This document shows, piece by piece, positions 1-8,595 of a DNA stretch of 64,000 nt. Below the pieces are notes generated by a model. It did not search any database and was not told the origin of the DNA. It was given only the letters and a program-made list of their open reading frames with translations. The position numbers and the translations under genes were made by a program. Each line of letters starts with the position of its first letter. Positions within the stretch are counted from its first letter, which is position 1. Location of the stretch: contig JBJOFG010000008.1 in the NCBI GenBank assembly GCA_046048875.1, forward strand, positions 140,215 through 204,214, read 5' to 3'. Source of the DNA: CAIZGX01 sp046048875. Lineage in GTDB: Bacteria; Bacteroidota; Bacteroidia; Flavobacteriales_D; Sanyastnellaceae.

Positions 1-936
1 AACGGTTTCGCCAATTCCAGATTTTGTGGTCTTGCTTATGAAGCCGTCTTGCGGAGCAAGAATGTAGTACAAGCCATTTCTTCTGTCGTAGTTGTTGAAT
101 TGATTTTGCAATTTGGTAAGCTCTCCTTCGGCAGTGTAGAGGGTAGACATAGAGGCATATTTCTCACTTTCTGCTTTCGATATTTTATCGCTGTATTCCG
201 CGTCAATGGCTCTTAGTTCGCGCTTTGCATTAAGAAGTTCATTCTTTGAAATGGCTAATTTGTTTAAGTGCTCTTGAACTTTTGTAGCGGCGTTTTGAAA
301 AGACATTCTGCGTGTTTCAAGTTCAGTTCTCGAGATTAAATCTTGTTTGAATAATTCTTCGTAACGCTTGAATTGATCTTCAGTAATGCTCGCGTTGCGC
401 TGCGCATTTAGTAAATCAGTACTGTCTGTTCTTACTTTGAATTGTGCTTGTTCAATCTTTGCACGTGCCTGATCTTTCTTCACCTCCTTGCCGCTGATCA
501 TGGCGTTAATTTGAATGTCGAGAGACGCGATTTTTGACATGTAACCTTCTAGGGCACTTTCTTTCGATTGTAATTGTGACTCTGTATTTTGAATCAAATT
601 CGGGTCGAAGTAATCTACTTTAACTTCCGAAAGGAATAGAATGGTGTCACCTTTTTTTACGCTATCTCCTTCCTGAACATACCATTTTTCTATTCTTCCA
701 CCAATGATGGTTTCAATGGATTGAGGACGTGAATCTGGATTCAATGAAATAATACTTCCAGAACTCGTTATGTTTTGTGTCCAAGGAATGAATAAAATAC
801 CAACAACAATAGCTGCAGTTATCATGAGTATTCGTGCAGTGCGAATGTTTTTCGAACGAGGTTCTATTTTATTCCAAGAAGTAAATTGAAGGGAAGAATC
901 TACTTCGTCTAAAAGATTTGGGTTCGTCTTTGCCAT
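1..936 (-). CDS. HlyD-family membrane fusion protein (3' end beyond window)
   Basis: Periplasmic adaptor subunit of a tripartite exporter. The reading frame is open from the ATG at 936 to the window edge, 312 codons. It has a short cytoplasmic N-terminus, one membrane segment at about residues 34-52, a biotinyl-lipoyl-like half-motif at about 75-105 (GGRIEKWYVQEGDSVKKGD) and a long Lys/Glu/Gln-rich coiled coil at about 115-270. The second lipoyl half begins near the cut end. It follows the ABC exporter at 940..2508 by 3 bp on the same strand, so the two are co-transcribed and probably form one inner-membrane complex with a TolC-type channel that is not in view. The substrate is unknown. Confidence 0.9.
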   Translation of the reverse strand, partial: MAKTNPNLLDEVDSSLQFTSWNKIEPRSKNIRTARILMITAAIVVGILFIPWTQNITSSGSIISLNPDSRPQSIETIIGGRIEKWYVQEGDSVKKGDTILFLSEVKVDYFDPNLIQNTESQLQSKESALEGYMSKIASLDIQINAMISGKEVKKDQARAKIEQAQFKVRTDSTDLLNAQRNASITEDQFKRYEELFKQDLISRTELETRRMSFQNAATKVQEHLNKLAISKNELLNAKRELRAIDAEYSDKISKAESEKYASMSTLYTAEGELTKLQNQFNNYDRRNGLYYILAPQDGFISKTTKSGIGETV

Positions 937-939
937 CAA

Positions 940-2508
940 TTAATTGATTTGAATCGTTTCAACACCAACAAGGGGTATCTCTGTTATGTTATGCACGAGC
1001 ACTATCGCTTCTTTGAATTCAGTTTTTATAATCTCAAGTCCCTTCGGATTTTGAAGTATGTACTGATTTCGGAGCACCAACAAATCGGGTTTGGCAACAA
1101 TTGCTCGTGCCAATTCTAACAGTGCCCTAATTTCAAGTGTCCAGAAGGATTCGCGGTGGTGGGTTTTCGTGAAAATCCCTTTCTCTTTCGAGTCGAAGTA
1201 GGCATTCAAGCCCACCAACTCAGCAGCAGCAATGATTTGCTCATTGGAAGCATTTGAATTCCATTTGATATTCTCGAAGAAAGAATCCTCAAGAATGACA
1301 GGCAAATGATCGCACCATGCAATACGCTTTTTAAAACTATACGCAGAAATGTGTTTGACGTCGTGACCGTTACATTTCAATCCAAAGAAATTGTCGTTTC
1401 TCAGGTCAAGCGATTGAAGCAGTTTCTTACATTGTATGCTGTTTCCGGTGAGTGTGTATATGTTGCCATGCTCGAGTATTTTCGAATGGGCAGCGTGTAA
1501 TTCAATGTAGTCTATTCTTTCTATCTGAATTTTGCTAGAGTCGTTCAGAGCATGTGCAGACTGCTTATGGTTTTGAAAAGCAAGAGCTTTCTGCATGCTC
1601 GTTAGCGTATCGAAAATGGTGCTCAACGAAAAAAGGATTTTTTCGATACTTGAGATGACTAAAACAATGACTATTTCCGCCCCGAGGAATTGACCTATAC
1701 TAATTTTTTGTTCAACAGCCAAAAGGCTACCCAACAGTAACATTCCGCCTACAGTAATAATTTTGAAGATAAGGAATGCATTTTGTTTTTGTAAGAGTAA
1801 TTTGAAGTGAAATCGTTTAGATTGAAGATAGTCTTCTGAAATCTTGTTCGCCTCAGAGAAAGCGAAATCTGAATTAGGACGATTGAATTTTTTACGAAAT
1901 AATTCAGCAAGTGATAACCAATTCACCATTTCATATTTCGCTCGTGATTCTTCGTAGCTCGATTTTACAGCAGCGTTGAATTTCCAACGAAGTAAGAAGA
2001 AAAACGTTACTACAAATGACAATCCGAATAGGAAAAACATCGGATGGTAAAACGAAATAAGTAACAGGCCAAATGTCAACTGCAATGAGGCGAAGAGAAG
2101 ATCAATAAAAAGTTTGCTAAAGCCTTTTTGCAAATAACTGATTTCGATGAAGTACTTGGCGAAACTGCGATCATTCGATTGTGGATCTTGATTCAGAATA
2201 CGTCCAAGGTAGGTGAACGCAAGCTGAACGAAAAGACGTTGTTCGACATCTTCACCTTCTTTCATCAATCTAATTTGCAATGAACCATTGAGCCAAACAA
2301 AGAATAGAATTAACAATAAAATGGCGAACATCCCAGGACGAACTTCTTGAGCCGTTACAAAAGTTAAAAGCAATTGCACTCCAACTGGAATTGCCAATGA
2401 AAAAAGACCGGCAAGGGAGGAGAGGAGAATGACTTTTCGGATGAAATACTTTTCAAGTTTCAGCAGTTCACTGAGTGTCTTGTAAATGGAGCTTGTAGAT
2501 TCTGCCAT
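940..2508 (-). CDS. ABC exporter with degenerate nucleotide-binding domain
   Basis: A 522-residue fusion of an exporter-type transmembrane domain (about residues 1-310, roughly six hydrophobic segments) to a C-terminal ABC-ATPase-like domain (about 325-522). The ATPase motifs are broken. The P-loop position reads G355-NSIQC-K361-K362, which keeps one Gly and the Lys but loses the other glycines and the Ser/Thr. The LSGGQ signature is replaced around 457-465. The Walker B Asp-Glu positions read Arg480-Asn481. A His remains at the H-loop (H506). The domain fold still looks conserved (ELARAIVAKPDLLVL). It is paired with the HlyD gene downstream. ATP hydrolysis by this chain is unlikely; it may work with another ATPase or be a structural partner. 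Confidence 0.85.
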   Translation of the reverse strand: MAESTSSIYKTLSELLKLEKYFIRKVILLSSLAGLFSLAIPVGVQLLLTFVTAQEVRPGMFAILLLILFFVWLNGSLQIRLMKEGEDVEQRLFVQLAFTYLGRILNQDPQSNDRSFAKYFIEISYLQKGFSKLFIDLLFASLQLTFGLLLISFYHPMFFLFGLSFVVTFFFLLRWKFNAAVKSSYEESRAKYEMVNWLSLAELFRKKFNRPNSDFAFSEANKISEDYLQSKRFHFKLLLQKQNAFLIFKIITVGGMLLLGSLLAVEQKISIGQFLGAEIVIVLVISSIEKILFSLSTIFDTLTSMQKALAFQNHKQSAHALNDSSKIQIERIDYIELHAAHSKILEHGNIYTLTGNSIQCKKLLQSLDLRNDNFFGLKCNGHDVKHISAYSFKKRIAWCDHLPVILEDSFFENIKWNSNASNEQIIAAAELVGLNAYFDSKEKGIFTKTHHRESFWTLEIRALLELARAIVAKPDLLVLRNQYILQNPKGLEIIKTEFKEAIVLVHNITEIPLVGVETIQIN

Positions 2509-2549
2509 AGTTTTTGAAAAACATGATTTTTATCATATTGTTCAAAGCA

Positions 2550-2557
2550 CGAAGGTA
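2550..2557 (-). promoter_or_regulatory. candidate -7 element TACCTTCG for the exporter operon
   Basis: On the minus strand TACCTTCG fits the Bacteroidota -7 consensus TAnnTTTG with one change and lies about 40 bp before the exporter ATG. No clear TTTG is seen at the -33 position, so the call is tentative. Confidence 0.35.
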
Positions 2558-2576
2558 AAGGAAGATTCTTAAAAAA

Positions 2577-3605
2577 CTATCCTTTCATGCTATTTTCTGA
2601 ATAGTTTTCCCATTTATCCAAAACGGCTTGCATATCAGCGGGTAAATCGCTTTCAAAACTCATCCATTTTCCAGTAGTGGGGTGGGTGAATGAAAGTGTT
2701 CTTGCGTGAAGAGCTTGTCTTGGAAGTAGGTCTAAACAGTTTTGCACAAATTGCTTGTACTTCGAAAATGTTGTTCCTTTTAAAATTTTGTCTCCCCCAT
2801 ATTCAAAATCCCCAAATAGCGTGTGACCAATGTGCTTCATGTGAACGCGTATTTGATGCGTTCTTCCAGTTTCTAGTTTGCATTCAACCAACGTTACATA
2901 GCCATAGCGCTTGAGCACTTTATAGTGAGTTACAGCATGCTTACCGTGATCGCCATTCGGAAACACCGTAAAAACTTTACGGTCGTTCAAACTTCTTCCC
3001 GTATTCCCGATGACAGTTCCGTCTTCTTTTACATCTCCCCAGACTAAAGCCACATATCGACGGTCAATGGTTCGATCGAAAAATTGCTTTCCAAGATGAG
3101 TGAGGGCTTCTTCCGTTTTTGCAATTACCATCAATCCCGTCGTATTCTTATCAAGCCTATGAACCAATCCGGGACGAGCATCGCTGTTCACAGGTAAATT
3201 CTGAAAATGATAAAGCATAGCATTGAGCAAAGTGCCCGAGAAGTTTCCGAATCCGGGATGAACGACCATGTTTTTCGGCTTCATCAAAATAACTAAATCG
3301 TCATCTTCATAGACAATATCAATGGGAATATTCTCTGGGATCAATTCCATATCCCTAACGGGATAAGGCATTTCAATGGTTATGATGTCGTGAGGTTTAA
3401 TTTTGTAACTGCTTTTAACAGATACACCGTTCACTTTCACAAATCCGTCGTCGTGTGCATTTTGAATACGATTGCGCGAAGTTCGTTCAAGGCGGTCTAC
3501 CAAGAACTTGTCAATTCGCATAAGCTTTTGCCCTTTGTCAGCGACAATTCGATGATGCTCGAAAAATCCTTCCTCTTGTTCGTCGAAAACTTCGTTTTCT
3601 TCCAT
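2577..3605 (-). CDS. rluD: 23S rRNA pseudouridine synthase, RluA/RluD family
   Basis: Converts uridines in 23S rRNA to pseudouridine. The 342-residue protein has an N-terminal S4 RNA-binding domain (about residues 28-85, including RIDKFLVDRLERTSRNRIQ) and a catalytic domain with the family motif HRLDKNTTG, where Asp152 is the catalytic aspartate. The later motif LETGRTHQIRVHMKHIGH is also typical. It is the last gene of a tight unit with a PASTA protein and a T9SS cargo protein; the T9SS stop is 1 bp upstream of this start. The RluD assignment within the RluA family rests on the S4 domain and length. Confidence 0.92.
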   Translation of the reverse strand: MEENEVFDEQEEGFFEHHRIVADKGQKLMRIDKFLVDRLERTSRNRIQNAHDDGFVKVNGVSVKSSYKIKPHDIITIEMPYPVRDMELIPENIPIDIVYEDDDLVILMKPKNMVVHPGFGNFSGTLLNAMLYHFQNLPVNSDARPGLVHRLDKNTTGLMVIAKTEEALTHLGKQFFDRTIDRRYVALVWGDVKEDGTVIGNTGRSLNDRKVFTVFPNGDHGKHAVTHYKVLKRYGYVTLVECKLETGRTHQIRVHMKHIGHTLFGDFEYGGDKILKGTTFSKYKQFVQNCLDLLPRQALHARTLSFTHPTTGKWMSFESDLPADMQAVLDKWENYSENSMKG

Positions 3606-3606
3606 C

Positions 3607-5481
3607 TTATTGTTTCAACGCTTTTAAGCGAATCACTTCGTTCGAAGACTTATTGGTGATTTGAATGAAATACAATCCAGCGGAAAGCGTTTCATTTTGA
3701 ATGTCTATTTGCGAAACATTTGAATGTGTTGAAGATGCAATCAATTGTCCAGTGGAAGAAAGAATAGAAACCGAATATGTTGAATTTGCGTTTAATCCTT
3801 GAACGGTAAATCCGTTATTGAAAGGGTTAGGGTATATGGAAGGAGAAACAGATTCAATTTCGGAAACTGAGTTCCATACAGAGGTTTTCCCTGATTTGAA
3901 AACCGGACGAATCATTAGCGCTCCGTTAATACTCGATTGTTCCCAAGGCTGCTGAAAACCATTGTTGTAAAATACCTTTGTTGCATTAACAGTCCCGCTC
4001 TTATCGTTTCCTACAGGAAGACCAACGCTGCCACTTTGTACCCAACCAACGTAGAAGTTTCCAGATACCGCAATTGGATTGTCGTACGAGTAGTAAGAGA
4101 AGTAATTTTCACCGTGGTGATAAAACGCAGGGTGATGGTAATTAAAATTTTCGCCTAACTCAGCGCCTGGTTGAGTTCCCCCGTCGCTCCATGCGCGCAA
4201 CAAGAATGTTTCAGCAGTTACATTTACTCCAGTAGGAAGCCAATACACAAACAGACCTAAAAGTGAATCCGCTACTTCAGCACGAAACTTCATTGCAATC
4301 ATTCCACCTGCCGCAGCATTCGAATATCCGCGCTCTGCAGTACCGTCGTCGTATGCGTAGTAATTATAAAAATACTGACGAAGCGTTGCAGTGTCGTTTT
4401 GCAAACGAGCGTCGGTCGGATTGATATAAGTCTTTACATCGAAATAAGAGCAGGTGTCGTCAGGAGTTACGTTGTAGGTGAATCCGTTCAATCCAATGGT
4501 TCGTGTAAATGAAGAATTCGCATTTAACGCTGTGTTGAAATCAACAGCATTGAATACTTGTGATGTTCCGTCTTGCTTCGTGATGCTGTAACTGGTTACA
4601 ATGTTCTCGTCGTTACCTAGATTTCTTTCTTGAACAGCAATGCTGGAAGCCATGTTATTTGCGGCATTCGCAGCGAAATGCGTCAAAGGCATAGCGGTGT
4701 ATTCGTTTAACAATGAACGAAGAGGATACTGCATCGCCACTTCATCGAAAATGACATTGCTTGAATCTACGCCGGCATCAAGTTGAACATAGTCAATGTG
4801 CCAATGGTCAAATGCACCACTTAACGTTCCGAAATTTCTGAATCTAAATTGAAATCCATCGAGCAAATATTCAGGAGCAGTCACTGCAATAAATATTTGT
4901 TGGAAGGTGTCTGTTGGAAAGACTTCTGGACTGGTCCAGACTTGTGTCCATTGTCCAGCGCCGAAAGGTGAATAGAATTCAACAATCAAACTGTCGCCCA
5001 CATCGGGATTGTTTCCGAGACCTCCGCCCTGATAGAAAAATGAAAGAAAAACTTGATCGGTAGCAGTTAAGGTGGAAAGATCAATCGGGAGCGAAGTCAA
5101 CGTATCTGCGCTTCCGTATGAAAATTCATCGGCAAAGTTGTAGGGATATCCGTCGGCTCGAAGACCATCTAATGTTGCCACGCCAATGGTAGGAGGAGCA
5201 ATTGGAAATCCGGTGTTAATGAATGCACACGTATCAGACCAACGCTGCCAATTCGTTAAGACTCCAGGGTCATTGGTAGGCAAAGAATATCTTGAAAAAT
5301 CGTCGAAGAATGGAAGTGTTAAGCTAGCAGTTCCTCCACGCAATTCACTTTGCTCTCTCCAAATTTTCTCTTGTTGAAAACGCTGGTTGCGCTGGGCATC
5401 GAAACGAATAACAGTTTCCGTTTCTTGCGAAAAACTAGACAGCAAAGAAACAGCGAATAGAAGGGTAAGCAGATTTTTCAT
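3607..5481 (-). CDS. secreted protein with T9SS type A sorting domain
   Basis: A 624-residue exported protein. It has a signal peptide at residues 1-19, a jelly-roll (MAM-like) region at about 110-240 with the pattern FRFRNFGTLSGAFDHWHIDYVQLD, a central beta-rich region, and a C-terminal type A sorting domain of about 80 residues that starts near IYPNPFNNGFTV and ends RLKALKQ. That domain directs passage through the type IX secretion system and attachment to the cell surface in Bacteroidota. Its ATG overlaps the stop of the PASTA gene (TAATG). The target is unknown. A peptidase active site was not seen. Confidence 0.85.
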   Translation of the reverse strand: MKNLLTLLFAVSLLSSFSQETETVIRFDAQRNQRFQQEKIWREQSELRGGTASLTLPFFDDFSRYSLPTNDPGVLTNWQRWSDTCAFINTGFPIAPPTIGVATLDGLRADGYPYNFADEFSYGSADTLTSLPIDLSTLTATDQVFLSFFYQGGGLGNNPDVGDSLIVEFYSPFGAGQWTQVWTSPEVFPTDTFQQIFIAVTAPEYLLDGFQFRFRNFGTLSGAFDHWHIDYVQLDAGVDSSNVIFDEVAMQYPLRSLLNEYTAMPLTHFAANAANNMASSIAVQERNLGNDENIVTSYSITKQDGTSQVFNAVDFNTALNANSSFTRTIGLNGFTYNVTPDDTCSYFDVKTYINPTDARLQNDTATLRQYFYNYYAYDDGTAERGYSNAAAGGMIAMKFRAEVADSLLGLFVYWLPTGVNVTAETFLLRAWSDGGTQPGAELGENFNYHHPAFYHHGENYFSYYSYDNPIAVSGNFYVGWVQSGSVGLPVGNDKSGTVNATKVFYNNGFQQPWEQSSINGALMIRPVFKSGKTSVWNSVSEIESVSPSIYPNPFNNGFTVQGLNANSTYSVSILSSTGQLIASSTHSNVSQIDIQNETLSAGLYFIQITNKSSNEVIRLKALKQ

Positions 5482-6308
5482 TAAGGTACAAATAGGTCTT
5501 GTTGCTGCTCAAACGGATTGATTATCGTATCTATTGTGCAAGGTTCTTTACTCAACCAGAAATCCATGAATCTTCCGGCAGCCATGGGTATTGCTTGCGA
5601 AGAATATTCAGGATCCTGTCTGCAAACCCGATATAATGCGGAATCTGCGCTGCTGTATGCAGCAGGCTCGAAGAATCCTTGTCCGGATAAATTCAAACTA
5701 TTCAATAAATTCAATGCTTCTTGATAAGTCAATCCGAAAAGATTCGGTACAGGAACCGTTGTTTTCGCTCCCTCGCCCACTGTTAGTACTACTGTTTGAC
5801 CATGCTCCAAGAGCTCTCCATATTTCAAAGATTGACCGTTGTATTCCACCTTCATAACCACTCCAATCATGCTGTTGTTCGGAGCGTATTTGATTTGGAA
5901 TTTGATTCCTTTGTTGGTCAATCGAAGCGATGCAATTTGAATGTGATCACCTTCTTTCACATTAATCGGAACCATTGGTGGTGTGCGCTTGAAGATGCTA
6001 ATAAAAATGACACGTCCATCTTTTACCATACTTCCTGGCTTCGGACTTTGTTCGCGAACAGTGCCTGGAGCAGCGGTTGGTACAAAGAGGCTGTCGGTGA
6101 CTACCATTTCCAGGTCGAGGTCTTCAAGAATAGCGCGCGCCTCGGCTTCTGACTTTCCTTTTAAATCGGGAATCTGAATCGCTTCATCGTGACGCGTATA
6201 AAACTTCAAAAAGAAAATCACGAAAAGGAACAAGAACAAGTTCACACCCAGAATGATGAGTATTTGCTTCTTTCCGTATTTCGATTTTAAAAATTTTACA
6301 AACGACAT
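5481..6308 (-). CDS. membrane-anchored PASTA domain protein
   Basis: A 275-residue protein with a short cytoplasmic tail, one membrane helix at about residues 15-37 and three PASTA-type repeats. The first is clear (IQIPDLKGKSEAEARAIL, then EQSPKPGS), the second divergent, and the third is VPVPNLFGLTYQEALNLL. There is no kinase domain, so it is a stand-alone PASTA protein of the kind that sits beside rluD in many Bacteroidota genomes. PASTA domains in other bacteria bind cell-wall muropeptides or beta-lactams. A periplasmic wall-sensing role here is inference. It is the first gene of the PASTA-T9SS-rluD unit. Confidence 0.85.
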   Translation of the reverse strand: MSFVKFLKSKYGKKQILIILGVNLFLFLFVIFFLKFYTRHDEAIQIPDLKGKSEAEARAILEDLDLEMVVTDSLFVPTAAPGTVREQSPKPGSMVKDGRVIFISIFKRTPPMVPINVKEGDHIQIASLRLTNKGIKFQIKYAPNNSMIGVVMKVEYNGQSLKYGELLEHGQTVVLTVGEGAKTTVPVPNLFGLTYQEALNLLNSLNLSGQGFFEPAAYSSADSALYRVCRQDPEYSSQAIPMAAGRFMDFWLSKEPCTIDTIINPFEQQQDLFVP

Positions 6309-6318
6309 AGACTTCAGA

Positions 6319-8562
6319 TTAAGCGTTGGTCATTTCTTTTCCAATTGCATTGTCATAAAGTTCTTTATAATCTGCAATCATTCCAAAATTTTGTTCGTCA
6401 ACCGTGCATCTTCCTTTTGTAACGTGTCCCAACAACAAGCAAGGAATATTGTGTTCCGCAACGAAGTCTAAGAATTTGTCTTCGTCGTCTTCCACCACAG
6501 AAACAACCACACGACTTTGTGATTCACCAAACAAGAAAGCATCTTTACGAATCTCGCTGTCTGTTACAATGTCGAATCCTAAATCGTTCGGCAAGCACAT
6601 TTCAACCAACGTGGTAAATAATCCTCCGTCGCTAACATCGTGCGCTGCGTTAATGAAACTGTTTTGAATCAATCCTTTGATGCATTGTTGAAGTTGGTGT
6701 TCTTCGTCCAAATTGAAATGAGGAGCCGGAGAACCGAGGGTTCCAACAATGTTCGCTAAATATTCGCTGGAATTAATTTCGTTGTGTGAAGTCCCCAAAA
6801 GGAAAATCAAATCGCCTTTGTATTTGAAATCCAAAGTCATTTGCAAACTCTTGTCTTTCATTACACCCAACATACCAATGGTTGGAGTAGGGAAGACTGG
6901 CGCTGCTGAACCGTCTGCATTTGCAGTTTGATTGTAGAAGCTTACGTTTCCTCCAGTTACAGGGGTTTGGAATTTTGTACATGCTGCACCCATTCCTTTA
7001 ATGGCTCCAACAAATTGCCAGTACACTTCGGGGTTGTATGGATTTCCGAAGTTCAAGCAATTGGTAATTGCTGAAGGCTCACCGCCTGAACACACAATGT
7101 TACGCGCTGCTTCCGCAACCGCGATTTGTGTTCCAATTTCTGGGTCGTTGTTCACGTAACGCGCGTTACAGTCAACAGTTAAAACAACCGCTTTGTTGGT
7201 TCCTTTCACATTCACCACAGCAGCATCGCTCTTGCGATTCGTGCTCATGTTCACTGTACCCACCATGCTGTCGTATTGCTCATACACCCAACGCTTGCTC
7301 GCGATGTTGGGTAAGGCAATCAATTGTCTTGCTGTTACCACATAATCTTTCGGCTCAGCCACGTTGTCCATGCTGAACTTCTTGTTCTCTGCGTAGTATG
7401 CAGGCTCGCTGTATTCTCTTTCATAAACAGGAGCTCCTCCGCCAAGCACAAGGCTTTCCGCAGGAATCTCGCTTACAATCTCTCCGTTCATGTAGTAACG
7501 AACCATAGGTCCTTCTGTCACCACACCGATTTCAGCAGCATGTAAATCCCACTTCTCGAAAATCTTTTCTACTTCCGCTTCGTGTCCCTTCTTAATTACA
7601 ATAAGCATACGCTCTTGTGATTCAGAAAGCAAAATTTCGAAAGGCTGCATGCCTTCTTGACGGGTTGGAACTTTATCTAAATGAATGTCCATTCCAACAC
7701 CACCACCTGCGCTCATTTCAGAGGTAGAGCAAGTGATACCAGCAGCACCCATGTCTTGCATTCCAGCAATAGCATCGGTTTCTGCCAATTCCATGGTAGC
7801 CTCTAACAATAATTTTTCTTGAAACGGATCGCCTACTTGAACAGAAGGCAAATCTTTCGCAGACTCTGCAGTAATATCTTTTGAAGCGAACGACGCTCCT
7901 TTAATTCCATCTTTTCCGGTAGCTGAACCAACGATATAAACCGGATTTCCAACACCTTTCGCTTTCGCGCTAATCATCTTGCCGTTTTCAACCAAACCCA
8001 CAGACATGGCGTTCACCAACGGATTCACTTGATAGCTCTCGTCGAAGAAAACTTCACCACCAACGGTTGGAATACCGAAAGCATTTCCATAATTACCAAT
8101 TCCTTTCACCACACCCTCCAACAACCATTTGGTTTTCGGATTTTCAAGTTTTCCGAAACGAAGCGAGTTCAACTGTGCAATCGGACGCGCACCCATGGTG
8201 AAGATGTCGCGGTTAATTCCGCCAACACCAGTTGCTGCACCTTGATAAGGCTCAAGTGCACTTGGGTGGTTATGCGATTCTATTTTGAAGGCGCAACCTA
8301 AGCCATCGCCAATATCTACTAGACCTGCATTCTCTTCACCAGCCTTCACCAACATGTGTGGTCCATCCTTCGGAAGTGTTTTCAACCACTTGATGCTGTT
8401 TTTGTAAGAGCAGTGTTCGCTCCACATCACAGAATAGACGCACATCTCTGTGAAATTTGGCGTGCGGCCTAAGATGGTTTTGATTTGATCGAATTCTTCA
8501 GGACGAAGTCCCATTTCTTGCGCTTGTTCAAGCGTTGCAATTTGCGTAGATGCGTTTGACAT
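6319..8562 (-). CDS. purL: phosphoribosylformylglycinamidine synthase subunit PurL (small type)
   Basis: Fourth step of de novo purine synthesis: formylglycinamide ribonucleotide is amidated with ATP. The 747-residue length matches the small PurL class that needs separate PurS and PurQ subunits; neither is in the window. The N-terminal motif MWSEHCSYKNS carries catalytic His50. The repeated AIRS-like ATP-grasp halves are visible, with QDMGAAGITCSTSEMSAGGG and AAHDVSDGG. No regulatory site was seen beyond a candidate -7 element at 8586..8593. The gene lies 10 bp upstream of the PASTA gene on the same strand. Confidence 0.97.
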   Translation of the reverse strand: MSNASTQIATLEQAQEMGLRPEEFDQIKTILGRTPNFTEMCVYSVMWSEHCSYKNSIKWLKTLPKDGPHMLVKAGEENAGLVDIGDGLGCAFKIESHNHPSALEPYQGAATGVGGINRDIFTMGARPIAQLNSLRFGKLENPKTKWLLEGVVKGIGNYGNAFGIPTVGGEVFFDESYQVNPLVNAMSVGLVENGKMISAKAKGVGNPVYIVGSATGKDGIKGASFASKDITAESAKDLPSVQVGDPFQEKLLLEATMELAETDAIAGMQDMGAAGITCSTSEMSAGGGVGMDIHLDKVPTRQEGMQPFEILLSESQERMLIVIKKGHEAEVEKIFEKWDLHAAEIGVVTEGPMVRYYMNGEIVSEIPAESLVLGGGAPVYEREYSEPAYYAENKKFSMDNVAEPKDYVVTARQLIALPNIASKRWVYEQYDSMVGTVNMSTNRKSDAAVVNVKGTNKAVVLTVDCNARYVNNDPEIGTQIAVAEAARNIVCSGGEPSAITNCLNFGNPYNPEVYWQFVGAIKGMGAACTKFQTPVTGGNVSFYNQTANADGSAAPVFPTPTIGMLGVMKDKSLQMTLDFKYKGDLIFLLGTSHNEINSSEYLANIVGTLGSPAPHFNLDEEHQLQQCIKGLIQNSFINAAHDVSDGGLFTTLVEMCLPNDLGFDIVTDSEIRKDAFLFGESQSRVVVSVVEDDEDKFLDFVAEHNIPCLLLGHVTKGRCTVDEQNFGMIADYKELYDNAIGKEMTNA

Positions 8563-8585
8563 GTAGTACGTTTAAAAAACTGACG

Positions 8586-8593
8586 CGAAGATA
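8586..8593 (-). promoter_or_regulatory. candidate -7 element TATCTTCG for purL
   Basis: TATCTTCG on the minus strand matches the TAnnTT(T/C)G pattern found before several genes here and lies about 24 bp before the purL ATG. The -33 region would fall in the end of the fucosidase gene and has no clear TTTG. Confidence 0.35.
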
Positions 8594-8595
8594 GT

